Positions 55,682 to 64,000 of a stretch of DNA of 64,000 nucleotides are shown here, piece after piece. A program made the position numbers and the translations under genes. The stretch is from an uncultured Bacteroidota bacterium (GTDB lineage Bacteria > Bacteroidota > Bacteroidia > JABEUT01): NCBI GenBank assembly GCA_903863935.1, contig CAIPDV010000113.1, positions 43,333 to 107,332 on the forward strand, given 5' to 3'. Within the stretch, counting starts at the first letter, position 1; every line of letters begins with the position of its first letter. The notes under the pieces were generated by a model. The model saw only the letters and a list, made by a program, of their open reading frames with translations, did no database searches and was not told the DNA's origin.

Positions 55682-57916
55682 ATGAAAAAACTATTACTCC
55701 TCCTTGCTGTCTGCATTAGCAGTGTATCATTCAGTCAATCTAATTCAAAGATGGATTTGTACCTGGCACTTAAAATGGAAAACTATGTGCAGACCAAGGC
55801 TAATGCCAGCCTGATGCTGCCCATGCTTATACAAGGTAAAATAGGGGTGATTAAACAATTAGTGGCTCAATATAATGGTGTGTTTAAGTACTCGTACGGA
55901 AATATTGCGGCCATCATTATTCCTGTCAATGCTCTTTCGGCATTCAATGATAATGTAGCTGTTACAAGAATGGAAGGAGCTCCGCCCCGTAACCGCCCAA
56001 TGGATGATTCATCAAACGTGAAGAATCATATAACGGAGGTATTAGCCGGGCAGGCTCCATTGCCAAAAGCTTATAATGGAAAAGGAGTTGTAATTGGATT
56101 TATAGATACCGGAATAGAATTAAAACATTCCGATTTCAGGGATAGCAGCGGAACAAGGGTTAAATATCTTTGGGATATGAATATTCCAAATGGCCCATAT
56201 ACACCAATGCCTTGGAATTACGGACAAGCTTGGAACAAATCTCAAATGGATATTTTGTCAACACTGCCACTTGATATTCCGGATACTTCGCATTGTGTTG
56301 ATTTTGGACATGGTAGTAATGTGGCAGGTGCTGCAGTCGGCAATGGTACTTGTAATGGACATGAAATTGGTGGTTGCCCTAAGTCGGACATTATAATGGT
56401 TGCTTACAATTTTGATACTCAAACAGCCACCATGTTTACTGATGCTGTACAATACATTTTTAAATGTGCTGATAGTTTGAATGAACCGTGTGTTATTAAT
56501 GCCAGTATGGGTTCGTATGATGGTTCACATGATGATTCCGATTTGCAAGGCGAAATGATTGATACCATGATAGCCGCCAAGCAACCGGGAAGGGTTTTTG
56601 TGACTTCAGCTGGTAATGGCGGTACTCCATACCACGTGCATGATACATTGAACAAAGGAGATACTGCTTTCACCTGGTTCTTGTATGATGCAGGTATCGG
56701 TGTTGCCGACATCCCAATTTTTGCCAATGAAAACAATTTTAAAAACCTGAAATTTAAGATCCGGTGTGATAAAGTGCAATCCGGGTCATTCCTGGAACGC
56801 GATACCTTCACAGTGTGGTCTTCCATTAAAGATTTTATGGGCTTACAGGTAAGAAGCATTTATAACAAAAACGGGCAACGGCTCGGCGTTATGAATAGTA
56901 TTGAGATGGTATATGGAAAAGGAAGCTATTCAGTAGAGTTTCAAATTGCACCCGATTCTACCGGCTATTATTGGGGGTTTGAGGCAACCGATACTTCCTC
57001 AGGTACTTTTGGTCGTTGCGACATTTGGGATTTAGGTTCTATTAATGGTGTTGTAAATATTAATGCACTTGCAATAAACCCTGTGACATACCCGGAAATA
57101 AAAAAATACAAACAACCGGATACCCTAATGACCATTTGCAGCAGTTATCAGTGCTCACCAAATGTTATTACTGTGCAGACATACTTTAACAGGCTTGGCT
57201 ATACCGATTGTCTTGGAAACCCTGAAAAAAATGGTAATCTTTCTGATGTTCCCGGTGGATTTAATTATGGTACCAGCAGAGGCCCAACCCGTAATTTTAC
57301 TTTAATGAAACCTGAAATTTCAGCCTCGGGTAACTTTACGCTTTCAGCAGTTCCTCTTTGTTTTTCAACCCAGTGTAATGGTAACGTAGATGCCCTTGGA
57401 TGTCACAACACCGATGGTGGTACTTCTATGGCTTCTCCAATGGTTGCATCGGCAGTAGGTTTGTATTTACAAATGCATCCATTAGCAACCGATACGAATG
57501 TTAGGCGTTGCCTGATTGAAACAGCATACAACGATTTTTTCACTGGTCCTAAATCCGGATTGCCAAATACAAATTGGGGTTGGGGCAAGTTGCATACTTT
57601 TGATATGCTTACCCAATGTGGCCCGACTGATGTTCCAAATCTTGTAAACCCTAAAGGCGCGTTTAAGCTGTCGGCTTATCCGAACCCTTATACTTCAAAT
57701 ACTACTATTGCGTATGACTTTTCTACAATTAAGGAGTACAGCAATGCCAGCATAGTTGTATATAACCTAATGGGTAAAACTGTAAAGACAATAAGTTTGC
57801 TTGGGAATTCGGGAGCGGTTTCATTGGATAGAACCAATCTGGCTTCGGGTGTTTATTTCTACAGCCTTGTTGTAGATGGAGCCCGCCTAAGGACAGAGAA
57901 GTTAGAGGTTCTGTAA
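55682..57916 (+). CDS. Subtilisin-like S8 serine protease, T9SS type A cargo
   Basis: A 744-residue secreted protease with signal peptide LLLLLAVCISSVSFSQ. The catalytic triad is in place: Asp142 (VVIGFIDTGIELKHSDF), His210 (CVDFGHGSNVAGA) and Ser582 (DGGTSMASPMVAS). The linker between His and Ser is longer than in minimal subtilisins. The last 80 residues form a T9SS type A sorting domain (LSAYPNPYTSNTTIAYDF... ending RTEKLEVL). It probably degrades extracellular protein. A frameshifted acyltransferase gene starts 8 bases after its stop. Confidence 0.93.
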   Translation: MKKLLLLLAVCISSVSFSQSNSKMDLYLALKMENYVQTKANASLMLPMLIQGKIGVIKQLVAQYNGVFKYSYGNIAAIIIPVNALSAFNDNVAVTRMEGAPPRNRPMDDSSNVKNHITEVLAGQAPLPKAYNGKGVVIGFIDTGIELKHSDFRDSSGTRVKYLWDMNIPNGPYTPMPWNYGQAWNKSQMDILSTLPLDIPDTSHCVDFGHGSNVAGAAVGNGTCNGHEIGGCPKSDIIMVAYNFDTQTATMFTDAVQYIFKCADSLNEPCVINASMGSYDGSHDDSDLQGEMIDTMIAAKQPGRVFVTSAGNGGTPYHVHDTLNKGDTAFTWFLYDAGIGVADIPIFANENNFKNLKFKIRCDKVQSGSFLERDTFTVWSSIKDFMGLQVRSIYNKNGQRLGVMNSIEMVYGKGSYSVEFQIAPDSTGYYWGFEATDTSSGTFGRCDIWDLGSINGVVNINALAINPVTYPEIKKYKQPDTLMTICSSYQCSPNVITVQTYFNRLGYTDCLGNPEKNGNLSDVPGGFNYGTSRGPTRNFTLMKPEISASGNFTLSAVPLCFSTQCNGNVDALGCHNTDGGTSMASPMVASAVGLYLQMHPLATDTNVRRCLIETAYNDFFTGPKSGLPNTNWGWGKLHTFDMLTQCGPTDVPNLVNPKGAFKLSAYPNPYTSNTTIAYDFSTIKEYSNASIVVYNLMGKTVKTISLLGNSGAVSLDRTNLASGVYFYSLVVDGARLRTEKLEVL

Positions 57917-57924
57917 TCCCCGGG

Positions 57925-59075
57925 ATGCAAAAGAAAATATATTTCCAAAACCTCGACGCAATACGTTTTATTGCAGCGTTGATGGTTTTCTTTTCCCACC
58001 GAATGGGGCAAGCGTTCGAGTTTTCCGGATGCAAGGTTACCATTATTGGAAAAGTATGGAGTCTGATTTCAGCGGGCTATATTGGGGTGATACTTTTTTT
58101 GTGCTCAGTGGTTTTCTGATCACCTATATATTACTTGAAGAAAAAGAGCTGTCCGGAAAAATAAACCTCAGGAATTTTTACCTAAGACGTGTTCTCCGTA
58201 TCTGGCCTCTTTATTTTCTTGTGTTACCCTTCGGTTTTTTCATTTTCCCCTACATCTATAATCTTGAATATATTTTCAGTTCTAATGCTCATAGGCTGCC
58301 ATATTATATTACCTTTCTTTCCAATTTTGAAGCTATCAATGCATACACACAAGGGCTTGTAGCAAATGTTGATGTAAGGCTAATGCAGGGAATTACATGG
58401 TCTGTTGCGGTTGAGGAGCAATTCTATCTTATCTGGCCCATCTTATTTATCTTAATAAAACCCAGGTACTATATTTTCATTTTTATCCCTATAATAATTG
58501 GGTCAGTTTTATTCCGCTTGCATGTTCAGGATGATTATTACAGACTCTCATTTCATACCCTTGCCGTAATGGTTGATCTTGCCATTGGCGGGCTTTCAGC
58601 TTACCTTGTACTGAAGTATAAAGTAGTAAAAGATTTTTTTGTCAAACTTCCACTTTGGGCTGCCAGCGTAATTTACTTAGCAGGAGGTTTCGTGTTACTG
58701 ATTCGGGATCATATTGAGTATTTTGTTCCCGATGCAAAAGCCACTGTCCATTTATTTTACGGGGTCTATTTTTCGTTTATCATATTACATCAGAATTTTT
58801 CTCCTGATAGTTTCTTGAAATTGGGCCGCATTAAATTCCTTACTTTTTGGGGTAAATATAGTTATGGTATATATCTGCTTCACCCAATTGCAATAGGCAT
58901 TGTGTCGTATATTGTGTTAAGCCTTCATATTGTACAGGCCAATTTTGTGAATTACCTTCTAATAGGGTTTGCCTCATTATTGCTTACATTGGGCCTGAGT
59001 TATATTTCCTATGAGCTTTATGAAAAGCACTTCCTTGCATTGAAAAAGAAGTTCGCAGTAATTGTAAAAGAATAG
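57925..59075 (+). pseudogene. Acyltransferase 3 family protein, -1 frameshift at 58095-58101
   Basis: The frame from 57925 gives the family N-terminus (FQNLDAIRFIAALMVFFSHR). It would stop at 58119, but the frame one base back carries on directly with FFVLSGFLITYILLEEKE to 59075. Joining the two at the T run yields GYIGVILFFVLSGFLIT, exactly the acyltransferase 3 consensus, and a normal 383-residue, roughly 10-TM protein (OafA/YrhL type, O-acetylation of surface sugars). The junction is U UUU UUG in the first frame, a slippery heptamer. Either expression uses -1 frameshifting, the gene is broken, or one T is missing from the assembly. Confidence 0.85.
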
Positions 59076-59083
59076 CGATTCGG

Positions 59084-60583
59084 TTATTTGGCTTTCTTTC
59101 TCTCAAATATACTTATCAGTAAATAGGCTGCACAAACAAGAATAAAAGGCCAGCATGGCATCAAAAACCGGTTGGAGGTAACCCGTAAAATTAATGCATG
59201 AATGGCGATGGTATAGAGTGGGATAATTGAGATTAGTAAAATTAAAGAGTTGTATTTTAATCCCCGGCAGAATAGAAGTAATGAGCCAAGCAAACCAAAA
59301 CCAAGTACCAAATAATAGAAGATTGTAAAACCAATTTCACTCAAGTAGCCTACTATTCCCGGAAGTTGAAATCGTTTGGTGTAGTATTTTACCTCCGGCC
59401 CGAATAAAAACCTCGGTAAGCAATGGAAAAACGGAGCTTGTATATAGTAAAGGAATGGTTTTTCTTCTTTAATAGATTGAGTATATCTGTCCAAGCGCGC
59501 TTTTAATGCCTTTTGATAGACAAGGTTAACATTCCCGGAAGAAGCAACGTAATTAATCATGCTTATCAATACTTTGATCTCGATAAGGCTGTCTTTATTG
59601 AATTTTGAGGTATATATATAATCGGGTAAACTATCCTTATAATCTTTAGGGTCTGGCATTCCATCCAAATGAAAGCCGAACCAAAGTAACGGCGTTTTAT
59701 TATCTGTAAAATCAGCTGATCCACCCCAGGAACGAATGAAGTTTGACAGTGCAGGTTCATATATGTATTCAGCTCTGGGAGCTAGTTTTGCCGAGGTAAG
59801 GAATATTAGCTCATTGTGTTTTTGATAATTCCTCGTAACCCAAATTCCATCGCAAATAAGAAAAGGTAGAATTAAAAGCAATATTTTTTGCCCCAAACCC
59901 CTAAAGGGGCTTTGAATAGTGCTACTCAAAGCTCCTTTAGGGGTTTGGGACCGCCTTTTAAATATTAAAATAACTAGCAATATCAAATAAATAGGCGCAA
60001 ACACTGGCCTCAGAAATATGACCCAAGTGAGAAAAAGTCCTGAAAAAATGAGATGTTTCTTTTCTTCTTTTTCAAAATAGTTGACGAAAAACCATATGGC
60101 AAAAATTAAAGCCGAGGTGCAAAAACTTTCTGTAAGCAGCCAGCCATCGTAAAAGTTGGAGTAGGTGCTGAATAGAAATATGAAGTAGGTTACGTAAAAT
60201 ATCGGAGTACAGTTAAATACCTTTTTCGCAATCAGGGCAAGATAATAAACAGAGATTCCACCAAGAATGAACTGAAATATTAGAAGTAAATTACAAGCAA
60301 TTGCCTGTGAGAAAACAAAGCGGAAAACAAGATAAACGAAGCCATAGCCGGGCATACGGTAATCCGGCGAATACGTGCCATTCTGTAAAAGATTATCAAT
60401 AGGTGCGAGGTAAGTGTGGGTGTCGGTCATTGTGGCACCCCAAAAGCCAGGTATATCTGATGGTGGATAGTTGTGTAACAAAAACAATAGGGGTAACCCT
60501 TTTACAAGTATTCCTAAAACAATCCAGAACCAAGGTTTTGCAGGGTCTTTAAGGAAAATGCTTTTAAGTTTTTGTTGTATCAA
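59084..60583 (-). CDS. GT39-like multi-pass membrane glycosyltransferase
   Basis: The 499-residue protein has about 11 hydrophobic segments and the typical N-terminal arrangement of dolichol-P-mannose type (GT-C) transferases: an early Asp-containing loop (SDIPGFWGATMTDTHTYLAPIDNLLQNG) after TM1 that would face the periplasm. The start is TTG, with no ATG at a conserved position. A palindromic repeat inserted in frame adds residues about 212-231 (QTPKGALSSTIQSPFRGLGQ) in a loop between two helices. It is convergent with the acyltransferase gene. The substrate is unknown. Confidence 0.78.
   Translation of the reverse strand: MIQQKLKSIFLKDPAKPWFWIVLGILVKGLPLLFLLHNYPPSDIPGFWGATMTDTHTYLAPIDNLLQNGTYSPDYRMPGYGFVYLVFRFVFSQAIACNLLLIFQFILGGISVYYLALIAKKVFNCTPIFYVTYFIFLFSTYSNFYDGWLLTESFCTSALIFAIWFFVNYFEKEEKKHLIFSGLFLTWVIFLRPVFAPIYLILLVILIFKRRSQTPKGALSSTIQSPFRGLGQKILLLILPFLICDGIWVTRNYQKHNELIFLTSAKLAPRAEYIYEPALSNFIRSWGGSADFTDNKTPLLWFGFHLDGMPDPKDYKDSLPDYIYTSKFNKDSLIEIKVLISMINYVASSGNVNLVYQKALKARLDRYTQSIKEEKPFLYYIQAPFFHCLPRFLFGPEVKYYTKRFQLPGIVGYLSEIGFTIFYYLVLGFGLLGSLLLFCRGLKYNSLILLISIIPLYTIAIHALILRVTSNRFLMPCWPFILVCAAYLLISIFERKKAK
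59892..59949. repeat. Palindromic element inside the glycosyltransferase gene
   Basis: A 24-base arm (59892-59915, containing AAACCCCTAAAGGGGC) is the reverse complement of 59926-59949 except at one base, with a 10-base spacer. It is read through in frame as QTPKGALSSTIQSPFRGLGQ between two membrane helices. Elements of this type occur intergenically in Bacteroidota; here the gene has accommodated one. Confidence 0.75.
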
Positions 60584-60605
60584 TGTTCGGTAGATAACTA
60601 GAATA

Positions 60606-60613
60606 CAAAGCTA
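60606..60613 (-). promoter_or_regulatory. -7 element of GT39-like gene
   Basis: The minus strand reads TAGCTTTG, an exact TAnnTTTG match 22 bases upstream of the TTG start at 60583. Confidence 0.4.
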
Positions 60614-60666
60614 AGAGAAGATTTATAAGTGGAGTTTTAAGAAATCGGCAGTTTATCTCTTTTTTT

Positions 60667-60674
60667 TATCTTTG
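60667..60674 (+). promoter_or_regulatory. -7 element of small membrane protein-recQ unit
   Basis: TATCTTTG is an exact TAnnTTTG match 7 bases upstream of the ATG at 60682, so the leader would be very short. Confidence 0.45.
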
Positions 60675-60681
60675 CCGTTAT

Positions 60682-60957
60682 ATGAAAAAATTTCTTGAGA
60701 AAGCCTTTACCATCTCGCTTGTATTTGGTGCCATTGCAGTAATACTTTGTTTATTTGCAACCACAAGTCCTTATTTTATTCTGGGTGCGCTGGGGGCAGG
60801 TTTTGTGGGATTCATACTCGGCTGTCTGCATATTGTGGCAGTTCAGCGTTATGGAATAAAGCAATCTCCTGTTGCGCTTTTAATGTTGAGCTTGTTGCTC
60901 AATTCAGTTCCCCTTATTTATATGATGATAGTGGTTTCGCGGAACAGCCACCAATAA
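60682..60957 (+). CDS. Small membrane protein, 3-TM-like
   Basis: A 91-residue product with three hydrophobic segments (about 10-27, 29-52 and 63-85) and short polar loops (VQRYGIKQSP). No family is recognised. It ends 28 bases before the recQ start and shares its promoter, so it is probably co-transcribed with recQ. Confidence 0.65.
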   Translation: MKKFLEKAFTISLVFGAIAVILCLFATTSPYFILGALGAGFVGFILGCLHIVAVQRYGIKQSPVALLMLSLLLNSVPLIYMMIVVSRNSHQ

Positions 60958-60985
60958 ATGTTCTGAAAAACTCAAATTCTGAATT

Positions 60986-62923
60986 TTGAATCCGGAAGAA
61001 AATATTCAACATTCAGCAGCGCATATTCAACAAATACTTATTAAGTATTGGGGGTATACGCATTTCCGTCCACTTCAGGAAGAGATCATCAATTCAGTTT
61101 TGGAAGGAAAGGATACGCTGGCGTTAATGACTACCGGTGGCGGAAAGTCTGTTTGTTACCAGGTTCCGGGATTAGTAAAAGAAGGCATTTGTCTGGTTAT
61201 TTCTCCTCTAATTGCGCTCATGAACGACCAGGTGGAATTCCTTACCCGTAAAGGCATTCGGGCTACCATGGTGCATTCATCACTCACTTCACGTGAGATA
61301 GATAACATATTGGATATGTGTATTCATGGGAACATGAAATTCCTGTATGTATCGCCCGAACGGCTTGATACCGACCTATTCGTAGCCCGTGTTCAGCAAA
61401 TGAAAGTGAATCTAATTGCAGTAGATGAAGCTCACTGTATTTCTCAATGGGGATATGACTTCCGGCCCTCTTACATGAAGATAGTGGAACTAAGGAACAT
61501 GTTTCCAGAAGTTCCGGTGCTTGCGGTAACTGCTACTGCTACACCTGAGGTCGCAATAGACATCCAGGAAAAACTCGGCTTTAAAAAGCAGAATATTTTA
61601 CGCAAAAGCTTTGAACGCAAAAACCTGTCGTACGTGGTATTGAATGAAGAAGCAAAAGGGGCTCGACTGTTGAAAGTGGTGAATAATGTAAAAGGAGTGG
61701 GAATAATTTATGTGCGGAATAGGAGGAAAGCGGAAGAAGTTTCGGCAATGCTGCGGCAACAAGGTATTACGGCAGATTATTACCATGCCGGTTTAAATTT
61801 TGAAGAGCGTAGCAAACGCCAGGATTTATGGCTAAATGATAAAACACGGGTAATGGTTAGCACCAATGCATTTGGCATGGGTATCAATAAAGCCAATGTT
61901 CGGTTTGTGGTGCATCTGGATCTGCCGGATTGTCTCGAAGCATATTTTCAGGAGGCCGGTAGGGCTGGCCGGGATGAGAAAAGGGCTTATGCCGTTCAAT
62001 TATATAACGAAGCTGACCGTCTTTCATTGGAAAGAAATATGGATCATTCTTTCCCTGCGTTAGATGATATAAAAAGGGTTTACGGGGCTTTATGTTCCTA
62101 CTATAAAATGGTAGCGGGTTCAGGCAAAGGCTCTACATTCGAATTTTTGCTCAATGATTTTTGTTCCAAATATTCTTTGGAGCCTATGTTAGTAATTAGC
62201 AGTATAAAATTCCTTGAAAAGGAAAACTACCTCATGCTTTCCGATGCTTTTTATAGGCCATCGCGCATTCAGATTCTTATAAAACAGAAAGACCTTTACC
62301 GCTACCAGATTGAAGCTCCCGCCTATGATGCATTTATAAAATTGCTTTTGCGTTCGTATGAGGGGCTCTTTGAAAACTTTGTAAATATTAAAGAATATGA
62401 TTTGGCAAAACGCTCATCCCTCACCATTCAGGAGGTAGAGAATTTGCTTCAACGGTTGGATAAAAAGAAAATTATTTCATACGTGCCTCAGTCTGACAAG
62501 CCACAATTGGTTTATCTGGACGACTGCCACCAGATAAGCAACCTGCATATTTCAAAACAGCATTACCATGAATTAAAAGAAAGGGCGTTGAAAAGAATGG
62601 AGTGGGTGATACATTATGCAGCCAGCACTCATAAATGCAGGAGCGAAATGTTGCTGGCTTATTTTGGTGAAACCGAAACTGTGCGTTGTGGAATTTGCGA
62701 TGTGTGCCTGGAACGAAATAAACTTGAATTAAGCGACCTGGAATTTAAAACCGTTGCGGAACAACTTAAAACTTCGTTGAATAAAGAGCCATTATCTCTT
62801 TCCGACCTGGTGCATAAGGTTCATCAGGTTAGGGAAGACAAGATTTTGAAAACTGTGCAATGGTTGATTGATAATGGCAAGCTAAGTTACAATGATGACA
62901 ACCTGTTGGAGTGGAGAAAATAA
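60986..62923 (+). CDS. recQ: ATP-dependent DNA helicase RecQ
   Basis: This is a 645-residue superfamily 2 helicase of the RecQ type, acting in recombination and repair. Motif I TTGGGKSVCYQVPG (49-62), motif II DEAH (147-150), then the family sequence CISQWGYDFRPSY and motif VI with QEAGRAGRD are present. The RQC zinc site appears as CRSEMLLAYFGETETVRCGICDVC, and the winged-helix region follows to the end. No clear HRDC domain is seen at the C-terminus. The start is TTG at 60986: an in-frame stop lies 6 bases upstream and no ATG is available. Confidence 0.96.
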   Translation: MNPEENIQHSAAHIQQILIKYWGYTHFRPLQEEIINSVLEGKDTLALMTTGGGKSVCYQVPGLVKEGICLVISPLIALMNDQVEFLTRKGIRATMVHSSLTSREIDNILDMCIHGNMKFLYVSPERLDTDLFVARVQQMKVNLIAVDEAHCISQWGYDFRPSYMKIVELRNMFPEVPVLAVTATATPEVAIDIQEKLGFKKQNILRKSFERKNLSYVVLNEEAKGARLLKVVNNVKGVGIIYVRNRRKAEEVSAMLRQQGITADYYHAGLNFEERSKRQDLWLNDKTRVMVSTNAFGMGINKANVRFVVHLDLPDCLEAYFQEAGRAGRDEKRAYAVQLYNEADRLSLERNMDHSFPALDDIKRVYGALCSYYKMVAGSGKGSTFEFLLNDFCSKYSLEPMLVISSIKFLEKENYLMLSDAFYRPSRIQILIKQKDLYRYQIEAPAYDAFIKLLLRSYEGLFENFVNIKEYDLAKRSSLTIQEVENLLQRLDKKKIISYVPQSDKPQLVYLDDCHQISNLHISKQHYHELKERALKRMEWVIHYAASTHKCRSEMLLAYFGETETVRCGICDVCLERNKLELSDLEFKTVAEQLKTSLNKEPLSLSDLVHKVHQVREDKILKTVQWLIDNGKLSYNDDNLLEWRK

Positions 62924-63086
62924 AAACTGAAACAAAAAGAACGTTTGAACGTATACCTTTAAGAGTAAAAAATATTCTCTGATTTTTTATAAACAAAACA
63001 TTTATAGCCTGAATTTTACTTTATATTTACGTTCGATTTTTTATTCAAGGCTTACCCGATTTTATTTAACCCTAAAACCCAACCCC

Positions 63087-63350
63087 ATGAAGAAGTTGCT
63101 TTGCCTCTCTTTAATATGTTTGCTATCCGGAATGATTTATGCATTCCCCGGAAATGGTAAAAAAGCAAATGGTGCCCTTGACAACTCTTCTATTAAGAAA
63201 TCAGAAAAAGAACAGGACAAGCAAACCAAAAAATTCCAAAACCAACGCAGGTATTCAGGACAAGTTAATAGCCATTCGCCAAGGCAACGGAAAAGAAACG
63301 CCGCTAAAGCCCAGCAGACACAACAAAAGGAACAAGGCAAGGGATTATAG
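63087..63350 (+). CDS. Small basic secreted protein (first of a pair)
   Basis: An 87-residue product with signal peptide LLCLSLICLLSGMIYAF. The mature part is about 70 residues and very rich in Lys, Arg, Gln and Asn (DNSSIKKSEKEQDKQTKKFQNQRRYSGQVNSH). No family is recognised. The next gene encodes a clear relative. The pair share MKK-x-LICLLSG, NSSI-x-x-SE, Q-x-x-QT-x-x-F, QRRYS-x-x-VNSH and a C-terminal KGL. Confidence 0.7.
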   Translation: MKKLLCLSLICLLSGMIYAFPGNGKKANGALDNSSIKKSEKEQDKQTKKFQNQRRYSGQVNSHSPRQRKRNAAKAQQTQQKEQGKGL

Positions 63351-63548
63351 GTTTTTTATAATTTGTAATTTGAACTGAATTAATTGGTTGTTTAACATCT
63401 CTTCTTATTGGTTAATCTAAAACAAAAACAAAACCCCGCGTCTATATACTATATTAGGTAAAACAAAGTAATTCCCAAATTAGCCACTATTTAAAAGTAA
63501 ACATGCATCAAGATATACCAGCTTCTTTAACCTCTAAATTCAAAAACC
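63351..63548. other. Intergenic region between the basic secreted pair
   Basis: About 200 AT-rich bases with an A-rich stretch (AAAACAAAAACAAAACCCC) at 63420-63440. No clear promoter or terminator is seen. The two genes could be one transcript with a long spacer. Confidence 0.3.
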
Positions 63549-63797
63549 ATGAAAAAGCCGGTGTTCATTTTCCTGATATGTTTACTATCAGGTATAGTTT
63601 CTGCCCAAAGTATGAAGGGCGGAAGAGTAAGGGTAAGCCCTTCAATTGCTAACTCCTCTATAAGCAGGTCTGAACGATACCAAAGCAGACAAACAAGAAA
63701 TTTTACAACACAAAGAAGATATTCCTCAGCTGTGAATAGCCATCGGGCTAAGGCAGCCAGAAAACAACAGTCTAAGGCTGCTGAAAAGGGATTATAG
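63549..63797 (+). CDS. Small basic secreted protein (second of a pair)
   Basis: An 82-residue product with signal peptide VFIFLICLLSGIVSAQ. Mature residues are highly basic (RVRVSPSIANSSISRSERYQSRQTRNFTTQRRYSSAVNSH), again ending KGL. Compared with the neighbour it uses Arg where the other uses Lys in several positions. A strong terminator follows at 63806. The role is unknown; a secreted nucleic-acid-binding or antimicrobial-like peptide is only a guess. Confidence 0.7.
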   Translation: MKKPVFIFLICLLSGIVSAQSMKGGRVRVSPSIANSSISRSERYQSRQTRNFTTQRRYSSAVNSHRAKAARKQQSKAAEKGL

Positions 63798-63805
63798 TCT
63801 TACTA

Positions 63806-63845
63806 CAGTTGCGGCGGCCTTTGCCCGCCGCAACTGCTTTTTCTA
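63806..63845 (+). terminator. Terminator after second basic secreted protein gene
   Basis: A perfect 12-bp stem, CAGTTGCGGCGG (63806-63817) with CCGCCGCAACTG (63825-63836), a 7-base loop and CTTTTTCTA follow the stop by 8 bases. Confidence 0.9.
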
Positions 63846-63861
63846 AATACCAAACATGTAT

Positions 63862-63926
63862 TGTCATTCTGAACGCAGTGAAGAATCTGTTTTAAAATCA
63901 GATCCTTCGCTATGCTCAGGATGACA
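63862..63926. repeat. Palindromic repeat, TGTCATTCTGA type
   Basis: The 28-base arms 63862-63889 and 63899-63926 are near-perfect reverse complements (about six differences) around a 9-base T/A loop. Elements of this TGTCATTCTGAACG kind recur in Bacteroidota genomes, often just after terminators, as here. Confidence 0.75.
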
Positions 63927-64000
63927 AAGTCACGTTACTTTCTATAGACCGCATTGGGGGTGAGTCTTGTCAATAATTTGTATTATTGTAGTATGAAATC

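Noticed and set aside
61284-61294. TTCACGTGA core in recQ as possible parS
   Set aside because: Only the central 9 bases match and it encodes Ser-Arg-Glu in a conserved region.
63993-64000. ATG at the window end (ATGAAATC) as start of a next gene
   Set aside because: Only three codons are visible; a TATTATTG box precedes it but nothing else can be said.

Overview
The window looks like chromosomal DNA of a member of the Bacteroidota, most likely an environmental or metagenome-assembled relative of the Chitinophagales/Sphingobacteriales. The evidence is fourfold. Several secreted proteins end in type IX secretion (T9SS) sorting domains of type A or type B. Many promoters carry the Bacteroidota -7 element TAnnTTTG instead of a sigma70 -10 box, and Shine-Dalgarno sites are weak. 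Families typical of the phylum are present (DUF5683 after parB, long LepB, PadR+PspC, WbqC, DUF4197, YqgE-RibH). The sequence is AT-rich. I see no integrase, transposase, prophage or CRISPR array; apart from palindromic repeats this is ordinary chromosome with a high density of tandem gene pairs.

Layout. 1-6.4 kb (minus): DUF1015 (partial), signal peptidase I, an outer-membrane-like protein, an amino-acid permease coupled by a 4-nt overlap to a large unknown membrane protein. 6.6-13 kb: a lipoprotein, purL, an NlpC/P60 lipoprotein and two unlike GAPDH genes in tandem. 13.3-19.8 kb: two collinear 1051-residue beta-propeller T9SS proteins. 20-25.2 kb: lipA, a barrel-like protein, an OsmC protein, DUF4197, and a dedA-wbqC-glycosyltransferase unit. 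25.3-28.7 kb: small secreted proteins and a large lipoprotein resembling the soluble part of DUF2723 proteins. 29-32 kb: a metallo-hydrolase, parA, parB and DUF5683. 32-38.2 kb: a Cys4/carboxypeptidase-regulatory protein, PadR+PspC, tRNA-Ser, a thioredoxin-like protein, two collagen-like lipoproteins and Dps. 38.4-45.3 kb: an unknown secreted protein with a TPR partner, then two hybrid histidine kinases. 45.4-52.6 kb: a 40-residue membrane peptide with a structured leader, a membrane protein, a hydroxyacyl-CoA dehydrogenase, a T9SS type B protein and a second OsmC protein. 52.7-55.3 kb: an operon of a TPR protein, ribH, yqgE and an ACP phosphodiesterase. 55.7-64 kb: a subtilisin-like protease, a frameshifted acyltransferase, a GT39-like membrane protein, recQ and a pair of small basic secreted proteins.

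Functional themes are central metabolism (PurL, GAPDH, LipA, RibH), chromosome segregation and repair (ParAB, RecQ), envelope biogenesis (LepB, NlpC/P60, DedA, glycosyltransferases), stress (two OsmC proteins, Dps) and a secreted/adhesive T9SS and lipoprotein repertoire.

The observations most worth a second look are: the 40-residue membrane peptide behind two hairpins; a palindromic repeat inserted in frame into a membrane-protein gene; a -1 frameshift at a U UUU UUG heptamer in an acyltransferase; the pair of small basic secreted proteins; helically phased ATAACA repeats; and five tandem paralogue pairs in one window. I did not find a convincing new multi-gene defence or mobile system.
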